In this document: positions 1 through 8,293 of the stretch, piece by piece
How the letters are laid out: each line of letters starts with the position of its first letter
How positions within the stretch are numbered: the stretch's first letter is position 1
Assembly: GCA_016839655.1 (NCBI GenBank)
Contig: JAEOTW010000026.1
Location: 1-19,526 of the forward strand
Length of the DNA stretch: 19,526 bases
Source of the DNA: Promethearchaeota archaeon
Lineage (GTDB): Archaea > Asgardarchaeota > Lokiarchaeia > Sigynarchaeales > SOKP01
Reading direction: 5' to 3'
The notes under the pieces: generated by a model
Databases searched by the model: none
Told to the model about the DNA's origin: nothing
The model's input: only the letters and a program-made list of their open reading frames with translations
Program-made: the position numbers and the translations under genes

Positions 1-2
1 GG

Positions 3-752
3 AATTTAATGGAAAAGAGATTAAAAACTGGCCATCTACCTCTATGTAGTGGTAAAATAAATGGTAAACCAATTTTTAATATAAAAGACCAGAACCTCTC
101 GATAGGATTTACAGGTTTAAATGAAGCATTAAAAAGCTTAACTGGTTATGAATTACATGAAGATAATAGTGCTTATGAGTTTGGAAAAAAGATCTTAAAC
201 TATATGGTTGCAAAATGTAATACCATGACAGAAAGAGACCAAAAGTATTATTCTCTATGGGAGCAACCCGCTGAGTCAACAAGTAATCGTCTTGCAAGAT
301 TGGATTTAAAGCATTTTCCAGAAAAAGCAATAGTTCAATCAAAAGGAAAAACAGCTTATTATACTAACTCTGATCATTTTAGATATGATGCTGAAATCCC
401 ATTATCCGAACGAATTATGAAGCAAGGTGATTTTCATCCAATTGTTAATGGTGGCGTTATAACTCACATATGGTTGGGAGAACAAAAACCAGATATTAAT
501 AGTTTGTGGGAACTTACGAAAAAAATTTGCCTTAATACTAATACAGCTTATTTTGCATATACGATAGATTTTATATATTGCCCTTCTTGTCGAAAAATGT
601 TTCGAGGCTCTCAACTTATCTGTCCAAACTGCCATTCTGGAGAAGTTAAGGTATATTCGAGAGTAACAGGATACTACAGTGAAGTTAATAGATATAATCC
701 AGGAAAACTCGCCGAGTGGCAAGCTCGTAAACGAGAAATTCTTTTTAAATAA
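3..752 (+). CDS. nrdD: Anaerobic ribonucleoside-triphosphate reductase, C-terminal part (5'-truncated by window)
   Basis: Class III ribonucleotide reductase makes deoxyribonucleotides from NTPs using a glycyl radical installed by a radical-SAM activase (NrdG). About 249 C-terminal codons are visible; the family is usually 600-800 residues, and the frame runs open through base 3, so the first ATG (base 9) is an internal Met and the gene starts outside the window. Counting from that Met, a structural zinc site of two CxxC pairs (CPSC and CPNC) lies near residues 191-207, followed by the glycyl-radical loop RVTGYY with the radical glycine at residue 221 (codon 669-671) and the conserved YNPGK segment. 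The enzyme is oxygen-sensitive, so it implies anaerobic growth. The NrdG activase is not in view. Identification is confident; the subtype is not resolved. Confidence 0.93.
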   Translation, partial: NLMEKRLKTGHLPLCSGKINGKPIFNIKDQNLSIGFTGLNEALKSLTGYELHEDNSAYEFGKKILNYMVAKCNTMTERDQKYYSLWEQPAESTSNRLARLDLKHFPEKAIVQSKGKTAYYTNSDHFRYDAEIPLSERIMKQGDFHPIVNGGVITHIWLGEQKPDINSLWELTKKICLNTNTAYFAYTIDFIYCPSCRKMFRGSQLICPNCHSGEVKVYSRVTGYYSEVNRYNPGKLAEWQARKREILFK

Positions 753-760
753 ATTGAGTA

Positions 761-795
761 GCTTTATTTTTTACTTAAGAATGGAAAATTCTTAG
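761..795 (+). terminator. T-rich tract and 7-bp hairpin after nrdD
   Basis: A T-rich tract (about 763-772) is followed at 776-794 by a perfect inverted repeat, TAAGAAT / ATTCTTA, around a 5-base loop. The tract fits archaeal T-run termination of nrdD. The hairpin is not followed by T residues, so it is not a bacterial-type terminator and may only protect the 3' end or be chance in AT-rich DNA. Confidence 0.3.
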
Positions 796-875
796 TAAGA
801 CGGTATATAATTTATAAGTGAAAGCTAAATCAGTTTCTTTAAAAACTTTTTAAATTATCAAAAAATATAGTAAAT

Positions 876-1193
876 ATGTTTGAAAAGAATTCTCTTAGTG
901 ATATCCAAGAAGTAGTTGACGAATGGATCACAAAACATGGGGGGTATTGGCCTCCTTTAGCAATGTTATCCGCTATAATAGAGGAAGTTGGTGAATTAGC
1001 AAAAGAAATCAATCACATTGAAGGATTTAAGCCAAAAAAAAATCAAAATAAAGAAGAAAAAATTGGAGAGGAATTAGCAGATATTCTTTATGCTTTAATT
1101 TGTGTAGCAAATTATTATAATGTTGATTTAAATCAGGAGTTAAATAAAGTGGTTATAAAATTTTCGACAAGAGACTCAAAAAGATTTGTTTAA
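876..1193 (+). CDS. MazG-like nucleotide pyrophosphohydrolase
   Basis: This is a 105-residue all-alpha NTP pyrophosphohydrolase of the MazG/dUTPase superfamily, which hydrolyses (d)NTPs to NMP and pyrophosphate, often to clear non-canonical nucleotides. The magnesium-binding signature is intact: EEVGE at residues 36-40 on one helix and EELAD at 65-69 on the next, followed by the hydrophobic helix LYALICVANY. The length fits a single-domain MazG-like protein, whereas classical E. coli MazG is a tandem of about 260 residues. It lies 123 bases after nrdD on the same strand, so a dNTP-housekeeping role is plausible, but a shared transcript is not shown. The substrate cannot be read from sequence. 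No clear ribosome-binding site precedes the ATG. Confidence 0.85.
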   Translation: MFEKNSLSDIQEVVDEWITKHGGYWPPLAMLSAIIEEVGELAKEINHIEGFKPKKNQNKEEKIGEELADILYALICVANYYNVDLNQELNKVVIKFSTRDSKRFV

Positions 1194-1304
1194 ATCTATT
1201 TATAATTTTCTGGATAAGTTGAAAAATTTTAATTATTTAAAATGTTCTACTTTTTAGATAAAGTTGGGAATGATATTAAAGTCAAATTAAGAAATTAAGT
1301 AAAT

Positions 1305-2483
1305 ATGCAAGAAAAAGGTCTAGAGAAAGAAGAAATACTTAAGATTTTGGAGAGGAAATTAGAAAAAGATTGCTCATATGATACTGGTGAAATTTTAGGA
1401 TCTATGTGCACTGAGCCTTATAAATTTGGGGTTGAGACTTATCTGAAATACGTTTCTAAAAATCTTGGAGATCCAGGTCTGTTTTTAGGGACCACATTAT
1501 TAGAAGAAGAGTTAGTTAAAGATATTTCTGAGCTTTTTAATGGAAAAAATATAGCTGGAACGTTCACAACTGGCGGTTCTGAAGCAAACTTAATAGCTAT
1601 GAGAATTTCTAAAAAATTAAGACCTGACATCACTAAACCTGAAGTTGTTGTACCTTGCTCTGCTCATATATCTTTTGATAAAGCTGCTGATTTACTTGGA
1701 ATAAAACTTAAAAAAGCAAAATTACTAGAAAATTTTAATTTAGATTTAGATCATTTTGAGTCACTTATTAATGAAAATACATGTGGTGTCGTAGGAATTG
1801 CAGGAACCACATCATTAGGGTTGATTGATCCAATAGAAAATATTGGAGACCTTATTGAAGGAAAAAACATATTTTTTCATATTGATGCTGCATTTGGAGG
1901 TTTCGTATTACCTTTTCTAAAAGAATTGGGTCATAATATACCTCCCTGGGATTTTTCTGTGAAACCCGTTGATTCTATAACCGCAGATCCACATAAAATG
2001 GGTTTAGGAATCATACCTTCAGGAGGTTTTCTTCTAAGAGATTCTTCGATTTTTCAAAAGTTAGGTTTTGAAATTCCATATTTAGCTGGAGGGAACTTTA
2101 AGCACCTACATATAGTAGGAACTCGATCAGGAGGAACTGTAATAGCATTTTGGGCAATTCTAAATTCTCTGGGAAAAGCTGGGTTCAAAATTATCGTTAA
2201 AAAGTGTATGGAAAACACAAAATACCTATCTAATCGTATAAATGAAATAAAAGGATTAAAGTTGGCAGTTGATCCAATTATGAATATTGTGGGGATTACA
2301 ACTGAAAGTGGAGAAAGTATTTGTCAGATTGATGAAGAATTACGAAAAAGAAATTGGATGGTAGGAAAATTTAAAAAATTCAATTTAATTAGAGTTGTAA
2401 TTATGCCACATGTCCAAAAATCTCATTTACAAAATTTTACCAAAGATTTAGAGAAAATTATAAAAAAATTATGTATTTCATAG
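1305..2483 (+). CDS. mfnA: PLP-dependent decarboxylase, MfnA type (L-aspartate/L-tyrosine decarboxylase)
   Basis: A group II PLP-dependent amino-acid decarboxylase of 392 residues, normal for archaeal MfnA. Visible motifs are TTGGSEAN (88-95), the ring-stacking histidine H121 in CSAH, GIAGTT (164-169), the PLP-ring aspartate D194 in HIDAAFGG, and the Schiff-base lysine K231 in DPHKMG. In methanogens this family makes tyramine from tyrosine for methanofuran. In Thermococcales and other archaea it makes beta-alanine from aspartate for CoA. Here panB and a branched-chain aminotransferase lie within about 5 kb, which favours the CoA role, but methanofuran synthesis is not excluded if the organism has the archaeal Wood-Ljungdahl pathway. 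The gene is 111 bases after the MazG-like gene on the same strand. All catalytic residues are present. Confidence 0.88.
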   Translation: MQEKGLEKEEILKILERKLEKDCSYDTGEILGSMCTEPYKFGVETYLKYVSKNLGDPGLFLGTTLLEEELVKDISELFNGKNIAGTFTTGGSEANLIAMRISKKLRPDITKPEVVVPCSAHISFDKAADLLGIKLKKAKLLENFNLDLDHFESLINENTCGVVGIAGTTSLGLIDPIENIGDLIEGKNIFFHIDAAFGGFVLPFLKELGHNIPPWDFSVKPVDSITADPHKMGLGIIPSGGFLLRDSSIFQKLGFEIPYLAGGNFKHLHIVGTRSGGTVIAFWAILNSLGKAGFKIIVKKCMENTKYLSNRINEIKGLKLAVDPIMNIVGITTESGESICQIDEELRKRNWMVGKFKKFNLIRVVIMPHVQKSHLQNFTKDLEKIIKKLCIS

Positions 2484-2652
2484 CATTGAAAACTATTTAC
2501 TAGCTGAATTTATGATTTTAAACTATTTCCTTAAAATTGATCAATCCTTCAATAGATCTGAAGTTAAAAAAAAATATATTTAAGAATAGTTATTATTTAT
2601 TTAATAGAAGGTTTATTTGGGAGTTTAATTTCAAAAAACTGGAATTTAAAAT

Positions 2653-3426
2653 ATGGGCAAAGAAAAAAAGAAACTCGGAATAAAAACTACACGGTATTTT
2701 ACAAAGAAATGTACTAAATGTAGCTTTGAATATCCTAACTGGTTTACCAATTGTCCTAAATGTGGGTCATCTTGGGATAATACAGGAGTAATTTCTGCTC
2801 CTAAAGATAGTCATAAAAAAACAATAAAAATCGTAGTAAAAATTACCGAAGAAACTTTCAATAAGGGTATCTTCACTGTAAATCTAATTTTTAGTGCAGA
2901 TCAAGGAAAATCATGGTATCAAATGGTAATGGACTCAAAAATGGATTACTACATAGCTGAAATTGCAGAAGTTCCCATTGGATCTGTAATTATTTATTAT
3001 GTTGAAGTCTATTTAGAAGATGGAGAAAAAATTATCGAAAATAATGATGGAAAATACTTTTTTTATAAAGTTGGAGTACCAATTGGAGAAACCGAACCTG
3101 AAACATCCACTCAAGAAAGGGAGGCAATTAAGAAAAGTATTGACCACTCCACTAAAAAGCCTCAGAAGTACCAAAAACCTCCAATTGAAGCTCCGTTACA
3201 AAAACCGCGTGTTACGAGAGAAATGGTCGAAGAATCTACAGTTGTACCCCAAGAAGAGAATATAAAGCAGGAAAACGGTGTTTCTCAAGAATATATTGTA
3301 GATGATGCAACTATTTTTGGAAGACCTCAAACCGAAATTGATCCTGAATTAAAATTATGTACTCATTGTAATTCTAAAATTAAAAAAATGTGGAGTATCT
3401 GTCCAATTTGTGGGAAATCACTCTGA
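2653..3426 (+). CDS. Zinc-ribbon protein with central Ig-like domain, disordered linker and second zinc ribbon
   Basis: No named family recognised. Four parts are visible in 257 residues: an N-terminal zinc ribbon (C20, C23, C34, C37); a beta-rich segment at about 57-140 with alternating hydrophobic strands and the SADQGKSWYQM pattern typical of Ig/fibronectin-like or carbohydrate-module-like sandwiches; a Lys/Pro/Glu-rich, probably disordered linker (about 145-230); and a C-terminal zinc ribbon (C236, C239, C250, C253). Both ribbons have CxxC-x10-CxxC spacing. There is no signal peptide or membrane helix, so it should be cytosolic. It converges on the GTPase gene at 3502-5118, whose C-terminus ends in a zinc ribbon of the same spacing. 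An adaptor or scaffold role is possible but is inference only. Confidence 0.75.
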   Translation: MGKEKKKLGIKTTRYFTKKCTKCSFEYPNWFTNCPKCGSSWDNTGVISAPKDSHKKTIKIVVKITEETFNKGIFTVNLIFSADQGKSWYQMVMDSKMDYYIAEIAEVPIGSVIIYYVEVYLEDGEKIIENNDGKYFFYKVGVPIGETEPETSTQEREAIKKSIDHSTKKPQKYQKPPIEAPLQKPRVTREMVEESTVVPQEENIKQENGVSQEYIVDDATIFGRPQTEIDPELKLCTHCNSKIKKMWSICPICGKSL

Positions 3427-3501
3427 ATTATTTTTAAAATGAAACTTGTATTGAAATTACGGTTTTTATAATAAAAAGAATAAACACTCTAAATCATAAA
3501 T

Positions 3502-5118
3502 TTAAAGCTGTGATCCACATTTATTACAGAATTGATAATCGCTTGATAATATAGCACCACACTGTTTACAAATAAGAATTTCTTTTCCAGTTGGTTTTTC
3601 TTGCTGTGGTTTAATAGGTTGCGGTTGTGGAGGGGAACTTTCGATATTTGAAACATTTGGAATGATTCTTAGTTTACTAGTTTCTTGAGGTTCAGGTTCT
3701 TTTTTTGCCGTAAATGGCATAAATGCTGCTGCTGAGGGCTTTTCAGGCTCAGTTTTTTGAGATAGCGCTTGAAAAAGGGAGGGTGTCTTAGTCGCTTCTG
3801 GTGTTGGAGTAGGTTTTTCCTGTATAACTTCAACTTTTTGCTTCTTTTCTTTTTTTGGTTTTTGTTTTTTTTGTTTCTTAGAACTCTTCATTTCTTCTAG
3901 TAATTTCTCTTGTTTTTCTTTTTCTTCTCTAAGTTTCTTCTCTTTCTCCTCTTTCTTCTTCTGTTTTTCTGCTTTCTTTTTATCTTTTTTAGAATACATT
4001 GGTTCAGGTAAATAATCCATCAAGGAATCTGATTTAGACTCAATTGTTTGCTGAGTAGGAAAAAGAGTGCTAGTACTTGAAGGAGAACTCTCAATAGGGG
4101 GTGTTACTGATTGAGATTGAAATCCTTCCGGTGCGGGAGCCGGAATCGGAACATTATCTGTAAAAGGGATTGCTTTTGGCTTGTATGAATCTTCTTCGCT
4201 TGTAATATTAACTGGTTGAGAAGATGATGTTTGTGGTTTTTCTGGAACTGTTGTTGACAATATTTCATCAGGAGTTTTAAATTCAAATTCAACCGACTGA
4301 CCTGGAGTTTCAGTGAATTGAGACTCAGGTAATGGAATTTCAGGTTCAAATTCAGGTTCAAGTACTGGCTCAGGTACGGGTGGTGCTTCATATTCATATT
4401 CAGGTTCAGGTTCAAATGATGGTACAGGTTCATTTATTCGGGGGGTCGCCGGTTCTGGAACAGGAGGTGCTGCAAAATCAAATTCAGGCTCCAATTGTTG
4501 CATTGGAGTTGGAACAGTCCCTATAGCCGTGGTTGGAACTTGACCTGGACTAAACACGATCCCTTTTGAAATCAATTGATCTGGAACTCCTGAACCAATC
4601 ATTAGACAAGCTAAAATATAAAAACAATCACCCACTCCCTCACCCGTCTTTGCTGAGGTTTCCATATAATACAAATTAAATTTATCTGTGAAACTGTTGA
4701 TTTCTTCTAAAGAAACAGCTCTTTGATCGAGTAAATCGCTTTTATTCCCCACAAGTAATAATGGAATTTCGGTTTTTACATTTGCTCTTACTTCTTCGAT
4801 CCATTGTGGTAAGTGTGCAAAGCTAGCAGAATTTGTCAGATCAAAGATTAGTAATGCACCTAAAGATCCTCTATAATACATCGGTCTAATAGAACTAAAA
4901 CGTTCTTGACCCCCGGTGTCCCATATCTGGAGTTTTGCACGTATAGTTCCTTCAACAGAGTCAATAGCAATAGTTTTTACATGAAAATCTACACCGATTG
5001 TCATCTTATAATCTTCAGTAAAGAATCCTTTACTGAATCTGAGGGTTAACGCGGTCTTCCCTACACCACCATCTCCTACAACGATCGATTTAAAAAGATA
5101 ATCATATTCTTCAGCCAT
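3502..5118 (-). CDS. Rab/Ras-like small GTPase with long disordered tail and C-terminal zinc ribbon
   Basis: A small GTPase domain fills residues 1-176 and closely resembles eukaryotic Rab/Ras proteins: P-loop GDGGVGKT (15-22), switch-I threonine T40 in TIGVDF, WDTGGQERF (66-74) with catalytic Q71, NKSD (125-128) and ETSAK (153-157). The switch-II triplet is DTGGQ rather than the usual DTAGQ. Some 360 residues follow: a Pro/Glu-rich region with repeats such as APPVPEP (about 205-270), a Ser/Thr/Pro linker, a Lys/Glu charged helix (about 375-430), a second linker, and a terminal zinc ribbon with C517, C520, C531, C534. There is no CaaX box or C-terminal cysteine pair, so lipid anchoring as in eukaryotic Rabs is unlikely; the ribbon may provide targeting instead. 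A TATA-like sequence lies about 30 bases upstream of the ATG. Confidence 0.92.
   Translation of the reverse strand: MAEEYDYLFKSIVVGDGGVGKTALTLRFSKGFFTEDYKMTIGVDFHVKTIAIDSVEGTIRAKLQIWDTGGQERFSSIRPMYYRGSLGALLIFDLTNSASFAHLPQWIEEVRANVKTEIPLLLVGNKSDLLDQRAVSLEEINSFTDKFNLYYMETSAKTGEGVGDCFYILACLMIGSGVPDQLISKGIVFSPGQVPTTAIGTVPTPMQQLEPEFDFAAPPVPEPATPRINEPVPSFEPEPEYEYEAPPVPEPVLEPEFEPEIPLPESQFTETPGQSVEFEFKTPDEILSTTVPEKPQTSSSQPVNITSEEDSYKPKAIPFTDNVPIPAPAPEGFQSQSVTPPIESSPSSTSTLFPTQQTIESKSDSLMDYLPEPMYSKKDKKKAEKQKKKEEKEKKLREEKEKQEKLLEEMKSSKKQKKQKPKKEKKQKVEVIQEKPTPTPEATKTPSLFQALSQKTEPEKPSAAAFMPFTAKKEPEPQETSKLRIIPNVSNIESSPPQPQPIKPQQEKPTGKEILICKQCGAILSSDYQFCNKCGSQL
3829..3996 (-). other. Lys/Glu-rich charged helix segment within the GTPase tail
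   Basis: This encodes GTPase residues about 375-430, almost entirely K, E and Q in short alternating blocks, with few hydrophobic positions. It predicts a charged single alpha-helix or a weak coiled coil that would act as a rigid spacer between the GTPase and the zinc ribbon. Confidence 0.6.
4317..4506 (-). repeat. Degenerate short-unit repeat encoding Pro/Glu-rich tail
   Basis: The plus strand shows repeated caggttcaaattc-like units of about 6-12 bases across this interval, encoding PEPE/PEFE and two copies of APPVPEP in the GTPase tail (residues about 205-268). The short unit and its position in a disordered linker suggest slippage-driven length variation. Confidence 0.5.
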
Positions 5119-5142
5119 TACATGTTCCCACTTTACCTTTCA

Positions 5143-5154
5143 ATAAAATATATA
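5143..5154 (-). promoter_or_regulatory. Putative TATA box of the zinc-ribbon GTPase gene
   Basis: Read on the minus strand this is TATATATTTTAT, centred about 30 bases before the ATG at 5118. That spacing would give an almost leaderless transcript, as is common in archaea. The whole region is AT-rich, so the call is weak. Confidence 0.3.
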
Positions 5155-5311
5155 TCTAGTATATTCTAGCATGTTCAAGCTATTATATAATATAACTATA
5201 AATACAAATTTATAATTTTATTTATAAAAAAGAAATTACGTTATTTTACTAATAACTAAGTAAGATATCGCTATAATATATATTTTAAAATTAAGAAAAT
5301 AAATCATAAAT

Positions 5312-6196
5312 TTAACTTAATTTATGAGCTTCTTCACAAATATCAATTCCTTCAATCCATTCATGGATTTTGGTAAGTTCTTTTTGAGGAAATTCATATG
5401 AGTGTTCTCGATCAGGATATATCCCATTTATTACTTCATCCTTATAATCATTTAAAGCACGACTAATAGCTTTACCAATATTACCAAAATACTTAAGAAA
5501 TTTAGGTTTAATATCTGTAAAGATGCCTAGCATGTCATGGATCACCAATATTTGCCCATCACAGTAAGAACCAGCTCCAATACCTATAGTTGGGATATCA
5601 ATACTATTCGTGATTAATTCAGCTATTTGCCAAGGAATACTTTCTAAGACAATTGAAAAAACACCAACTTCTTCTAAATTCTTAGCATCCAAAATTAATT
5701 TTTTTGCCGCTTCAATTGTTTTTCCCTGAACTAAAAACCCTCCAAATTGGTAAATAGCTTGAGGAGTTAATCCAATATGGCCCATAACTTGAATATCTGC
5801 ATCCATTATTGCTTTAATCGTGGGACAGATTTCCGTTCCCCCTTCAACCTTGACTGCTTCAGCACCACCCTCTTGTATGAATCTTCCAGCATTCTTAACA
5901 GCTTCAACTTTATCTACCTTATATGAAAGGAAAGGCATATCTCCTACTAGTAATGCATTTGATACACCGCGACTAACTGCTTTAGTATGATGGATCATCT
6001 CATCCATAGTAACTGATAAAGTATTTGTATGTCCAAGCATAACCATCGATAAGGAGTCTCCTACCAGGATAAGATCAACTCCACTTTCATCAACAATCTT
6101 TGCAAATGAATAGTCATAGGACGTGATAGTTACTATTTTTTCCCCTTTTTTCTTCTTTTCAATAATATCGTTTGTTGTGACTTTTTTTAAGGACAT
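5312..6196 (-). CDS. panB: 3-methyl-2-oxobutanoate hydroxymethyltransferase (ketopantoate hydroxymethyltransferase)
   Basis: PanB transfers a hydroxymethyl group from a methylene-tetrahydropterin to 2-oxoisovalerate to make ketopantoate, the first committed step towards pantothenate and CoA. At 294 residues it is slightly longer than bacterial PanB (about 264), mostly through a C-terminal tail. The (beta/alpha)8 motifs are all present: the metal and substrate residues D47-S48 (GDSL), D86 (GDMPF), K116 and E118 (KVEGG), then GHIGLTPQ (139-146) and the catalytic glutamate E185 in LESIP, followed by TIGIGAG (203-209) and the CDGQILV segment. It is divergent from the branched-chain aminotransferase gene, with 246 bases between the two starts; that enzyme interconverts valine and PanB's substrate. 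The next pathway gene, panE, is not in the window. Confidence 0.95.
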   Translation of the reverse strand: MSLKKVTTNDIIEKKKKGEKIVTITSYDYSFAKIVDESGVDLILVGDSLSMVMLGHTNTLSVTMDEMIHHTKAVSRGVSNALLVGDMPFLSYKVDKVEAVKNAGRFIQEGGAEAVKVEGGTEICPTIKAIMDADIQVMGHIGLTPQAIYQFGGFLVQGKTIEAAKKLILDAKNLEEVGVFSIVLESIPWQIAELITNSIDIPTIGIGAGSYCDGQILVIHDMLGIFTDIKPKFLKYFGNIGKAISRALNDYKDEVINGIYPDREHSYEFPQKELTKIHEWIEGIDICEEAHKLS

Positions 6197-6442
6197 ATGT
6201 TCAAATAACTATTTCCATTTCAAAAATTTTATGGTAATTTGATTACTATATTATGAAAAATTTTCATTATATATCTTCTCTAATGTGTGTTTTTTTGATT
6301 TTGAGAAATTAAATCTCTCAAAAAATATAATTGATATAATAGTTTGCTTTAAATCTTATTTTATTCAAATTTTTTTGATAAGATTTTTTAATACAAGCTT
6401 CATATATTAAATCTACTAAGTAAAAAAAACAGATTGAAAATT

Positions 6443-7471
6443 ATGGGAGCACCAGAAGATATTGATTTCTATTCTTTAGGTTTCAATTTTATTGAAACAA
6501 AAACAATGTTCATGGCAACACATAAAGATGGTAAGTGGGACGACGGTAAATTAATCCCATTTGGTAATTTTGAAATTTCACCAGCATCATGTGTGTTAAA
6601 TTATGGGCAAGGTATATTTGAAGGAATGAAAGCCTTAAGAGCTAAAAATGGAGAAATTACACTATTTAGACCTGAGGAAAATGCGAAAAGATTTAACTTT
6701 AGTGCTAGAAGGATGCTAATGCCTGAATATGATACTAGTAAATTTGTTGATGCTGTGAAGAAAGTTATAAAGGAAAATGTAGAATATATTCCTCCTTATG
6801 ATAGTGAAGGAGCTTTATATATTCGACCTTTATTATTTGGATATGGCCCAATTCTGGGAGTACATTCAGCATTAGAGTTTATGTTTATAATTTTTGCAGT
6901 ACCCGTTGGTCCTTATTTTCCTGAAGGTTTTAAAGGAATAAATTTGGAAATATCAAAAAAATATACAAGAGCTGCTCCTGGAGGAACTGGTTCAGCTAAA
7001 ACAATATGTAATTATGCAGGGACTATGTTGCCCGCTAAAGAATCAAAAGAAAAGGGTTTTGCCCAAATTCTTTATTTAGATGCGGTTCATCTTGAATATA
7101 TTGAAGAGGTTGGAGCTGCTAATTTTTTTGGAATGATTGATGGAAAACTTGTCACTCCAAGTAAGACAGGAACAATTTTGGAAGGAATTACCAGAGAATC
7201 TATTTTAAATCTTGCATCAAAAACACTAGGTTTAGAGGTTGAAGAAAGAGACATTTCTTTTAAAGAACTGTATGAGGATTCATGTACTGAAGCATTTTGT
7301 AGTGGTACAGCTGCAGTCATCACACCTATTGCATCAGTAAATATAGAAGGGAAATCAAGGATATTTAATAATCGAGAACCTGGTGAAATTACAACTAAAA
7401 TCTATGAATTATTAACTGGCATTCAACGGTTAGAAATTGAAGACACTTTTGGATGGATGATTAAAGTATAA
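6443..7471 (+). CDS. ilvE: Branched-chain amino-acid aminotransferase (PLP fold type IV)
   Basis: This enzyme transfers the amino group between valine, leucine or isoleucine and 2-oxoglutarate, the last step of branched-chain amino-acid synthesis and a source or sink of 2-oxoisovalerate. I start it at the ATG (MGAPEDIDF); the in-frame TTG nine bases upstream is less likely. The 342 residues fit the larger, eukaryote/actinobacterial-type subgroup rather than the roughly 300-residue E. coli type. Fold-type IV features are present: LNYGQGIFEGMKA near residues 52-64, FRPEENAKRF (75-84), the PLP lysine in SAKTICNYAG (K186), EEVGAANFF, and GTILEGITRES. It shares an intergenic region with divergent panB, which consumes 2-oxoisovalerate, so the two may be co-controlled. 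No operator is evident. Confidence 0.93.
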   Translation: MGAPEDIDFYSLGFNFIETKTMFMATHKDGKWDDGKLIPFGNFEISPASCVLNYGQGIFEGMKALRAKNGEITLFRPEENAKRFNFSARRMLMPEYDTSKFVDAVKKVIKENVEYIPPYDSEGALYIRPLLFGYGPILGVHSALEFMFIIFAVPVGPYFPEGFKGINLEISKKYTRAAPGGTGSAKTICNYAGTMLPAKESKEKGFAQILYLDAVHLEYIEEVGAANFFGMIDGKLVTPSKTGTILEGITRESILNLASKTLGLEVEERDISFKELYEDSCTEAFCSGTAAVITPIASVNIEGKSRIFNNREPGEITTKIYELLTGIQRLEIEDTFGWMIKV

Positions 7472-7489
7472 GTTTTTTATATTTTTGAA

Positions 7490-7999
7490 TTAATTTGGTA
7501 TTTTTTTTAGTAAAGAATCAAAAGCATTCTTTACATTATACCCTGATTTTGAGGAAATTTTTAAATATCCTATAATATTGTCATATTTTCTTATAATTTC
7601 TAAAATAAATTCATCAAAAATTTTACAATCATCATGATTGATTAAATCAAATTTGGTTCCTAATATAAAAACAGAAATATTTCCATTATGGGCTAATTTA
7701 TAAATCCATTCTTCTAATCCTTCGAGTGTACTAGGCCGTGATAAATCAAATAAAACAAATGCTGCAACAGATCCGTTGACAAAATTGCTTAATAGATGTT
7801 TAAATTGATCTTGACCTGCAAAATCCCAAATTACAAAATTGTAATCATGTTCGTTTATAGAATGTGTTTTAGAGAAAAACTCAACTCCCTTAGTTAATTC
7901 ATTGTCATTATTGAATTTATCATGAATTAATCGTTTAAGAAAGGAGGTTTTCCCAACACCACCATCTCCAGAAACAATAAGTTTCACTGTTTTTTTCAT
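7490..7999 (-). CDS. Minimal Ras-like small GTPase
   Basis: A single-domain GTPase of 169 residues with no extension. Motifs: P-loop GDGGVGKTS (11-19), switch-I threonine T36 in LTKGVEF, WDFAGQDQF (58-66) with Q63 in the catalytic position, TKFD (115-118) in place of the canonical NKxD, and ISSKSG (148-153) in place of TSAK. The Asn-to-Thr change in G4 also occurs in some functional Ras-superfamily members and should leave guanine recognition largely in place through the Asp. The protein ends in KKIPN, with no cysteine for prenylation. It is convergent with the aminotransferase gene (18 bases between stops) and divergent from the helical unknown at 8294. No GAP, GEF or roadblock gene lies beside it, so the pathway is unknown. 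Confidence 0.92.
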   Translation of the reverse strand: MKKTVKLIVSGDGGVGKTSFLKRLIHDKFNNDNELTKGVEFFSKTHSINEHDYNFVIWDFAGQDQFKHLLSNFVNGSVAAFVLFDLSRPSTLEGLEEWIYKLAHNGNISVFILGTKFDLINHDDCKIFDEFILEIIRKYDNIIGYLKISSKSGYNVKNAFDSLLKKIPN

Positions 8000-8293
8000 T
8001 TCAATACTTTCTATTTTTTTTTTAATTTAAAAAAGTACGATAAAATATGATTTACGTAATAGTAGAATATAAAAAAATTTTTGTAATAACTCAAAGTTTT
8101 ATTTACTTAAATGTAAATTATCATTTAAGAGAAATTCAGAGAAATTAAGAATGAAATCTTTATCAAATGTGAGTTATTCAGTATATTTTATGAAGTTATA
8201 AGCCACGAATTTAAAATATCAAATTTCAGTTAACATCAAATCTATTATTTCTGAAGATAAAGAATATATCAAAAGTTATACCTTTAATTCTTG

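Noticed and set aside
1..752. ATG at base 9 as the true start of the first gene
   Set aside because: The frame is open upstream to the window edge, and the product is only the C-terminal third of NrdD.
3502..3520. C-terminal CGSQL of the long GTPase as a prenylation (CaaX) signal
   Set aside because: The cysteine is fifth from the end, not fourth, and it is the last ligand of a zinc ribbon.
4332..4526. Plus-strand frame with repeated Gln/Val residues opposite the GTPase tail
   Set aside because: It is a shadow of the repeat-rich minus-strand coding sequence, with no start signal and low complexity.
8101..8150. Short repeats in the GTPase/helical-protein divergent region (ATTTAC/GTAAAT inverted repeat; doubled GAGAAATT)
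   Set aside because: Six- to eight-base AT-rich matches are expected by chance in DNA of this composition.
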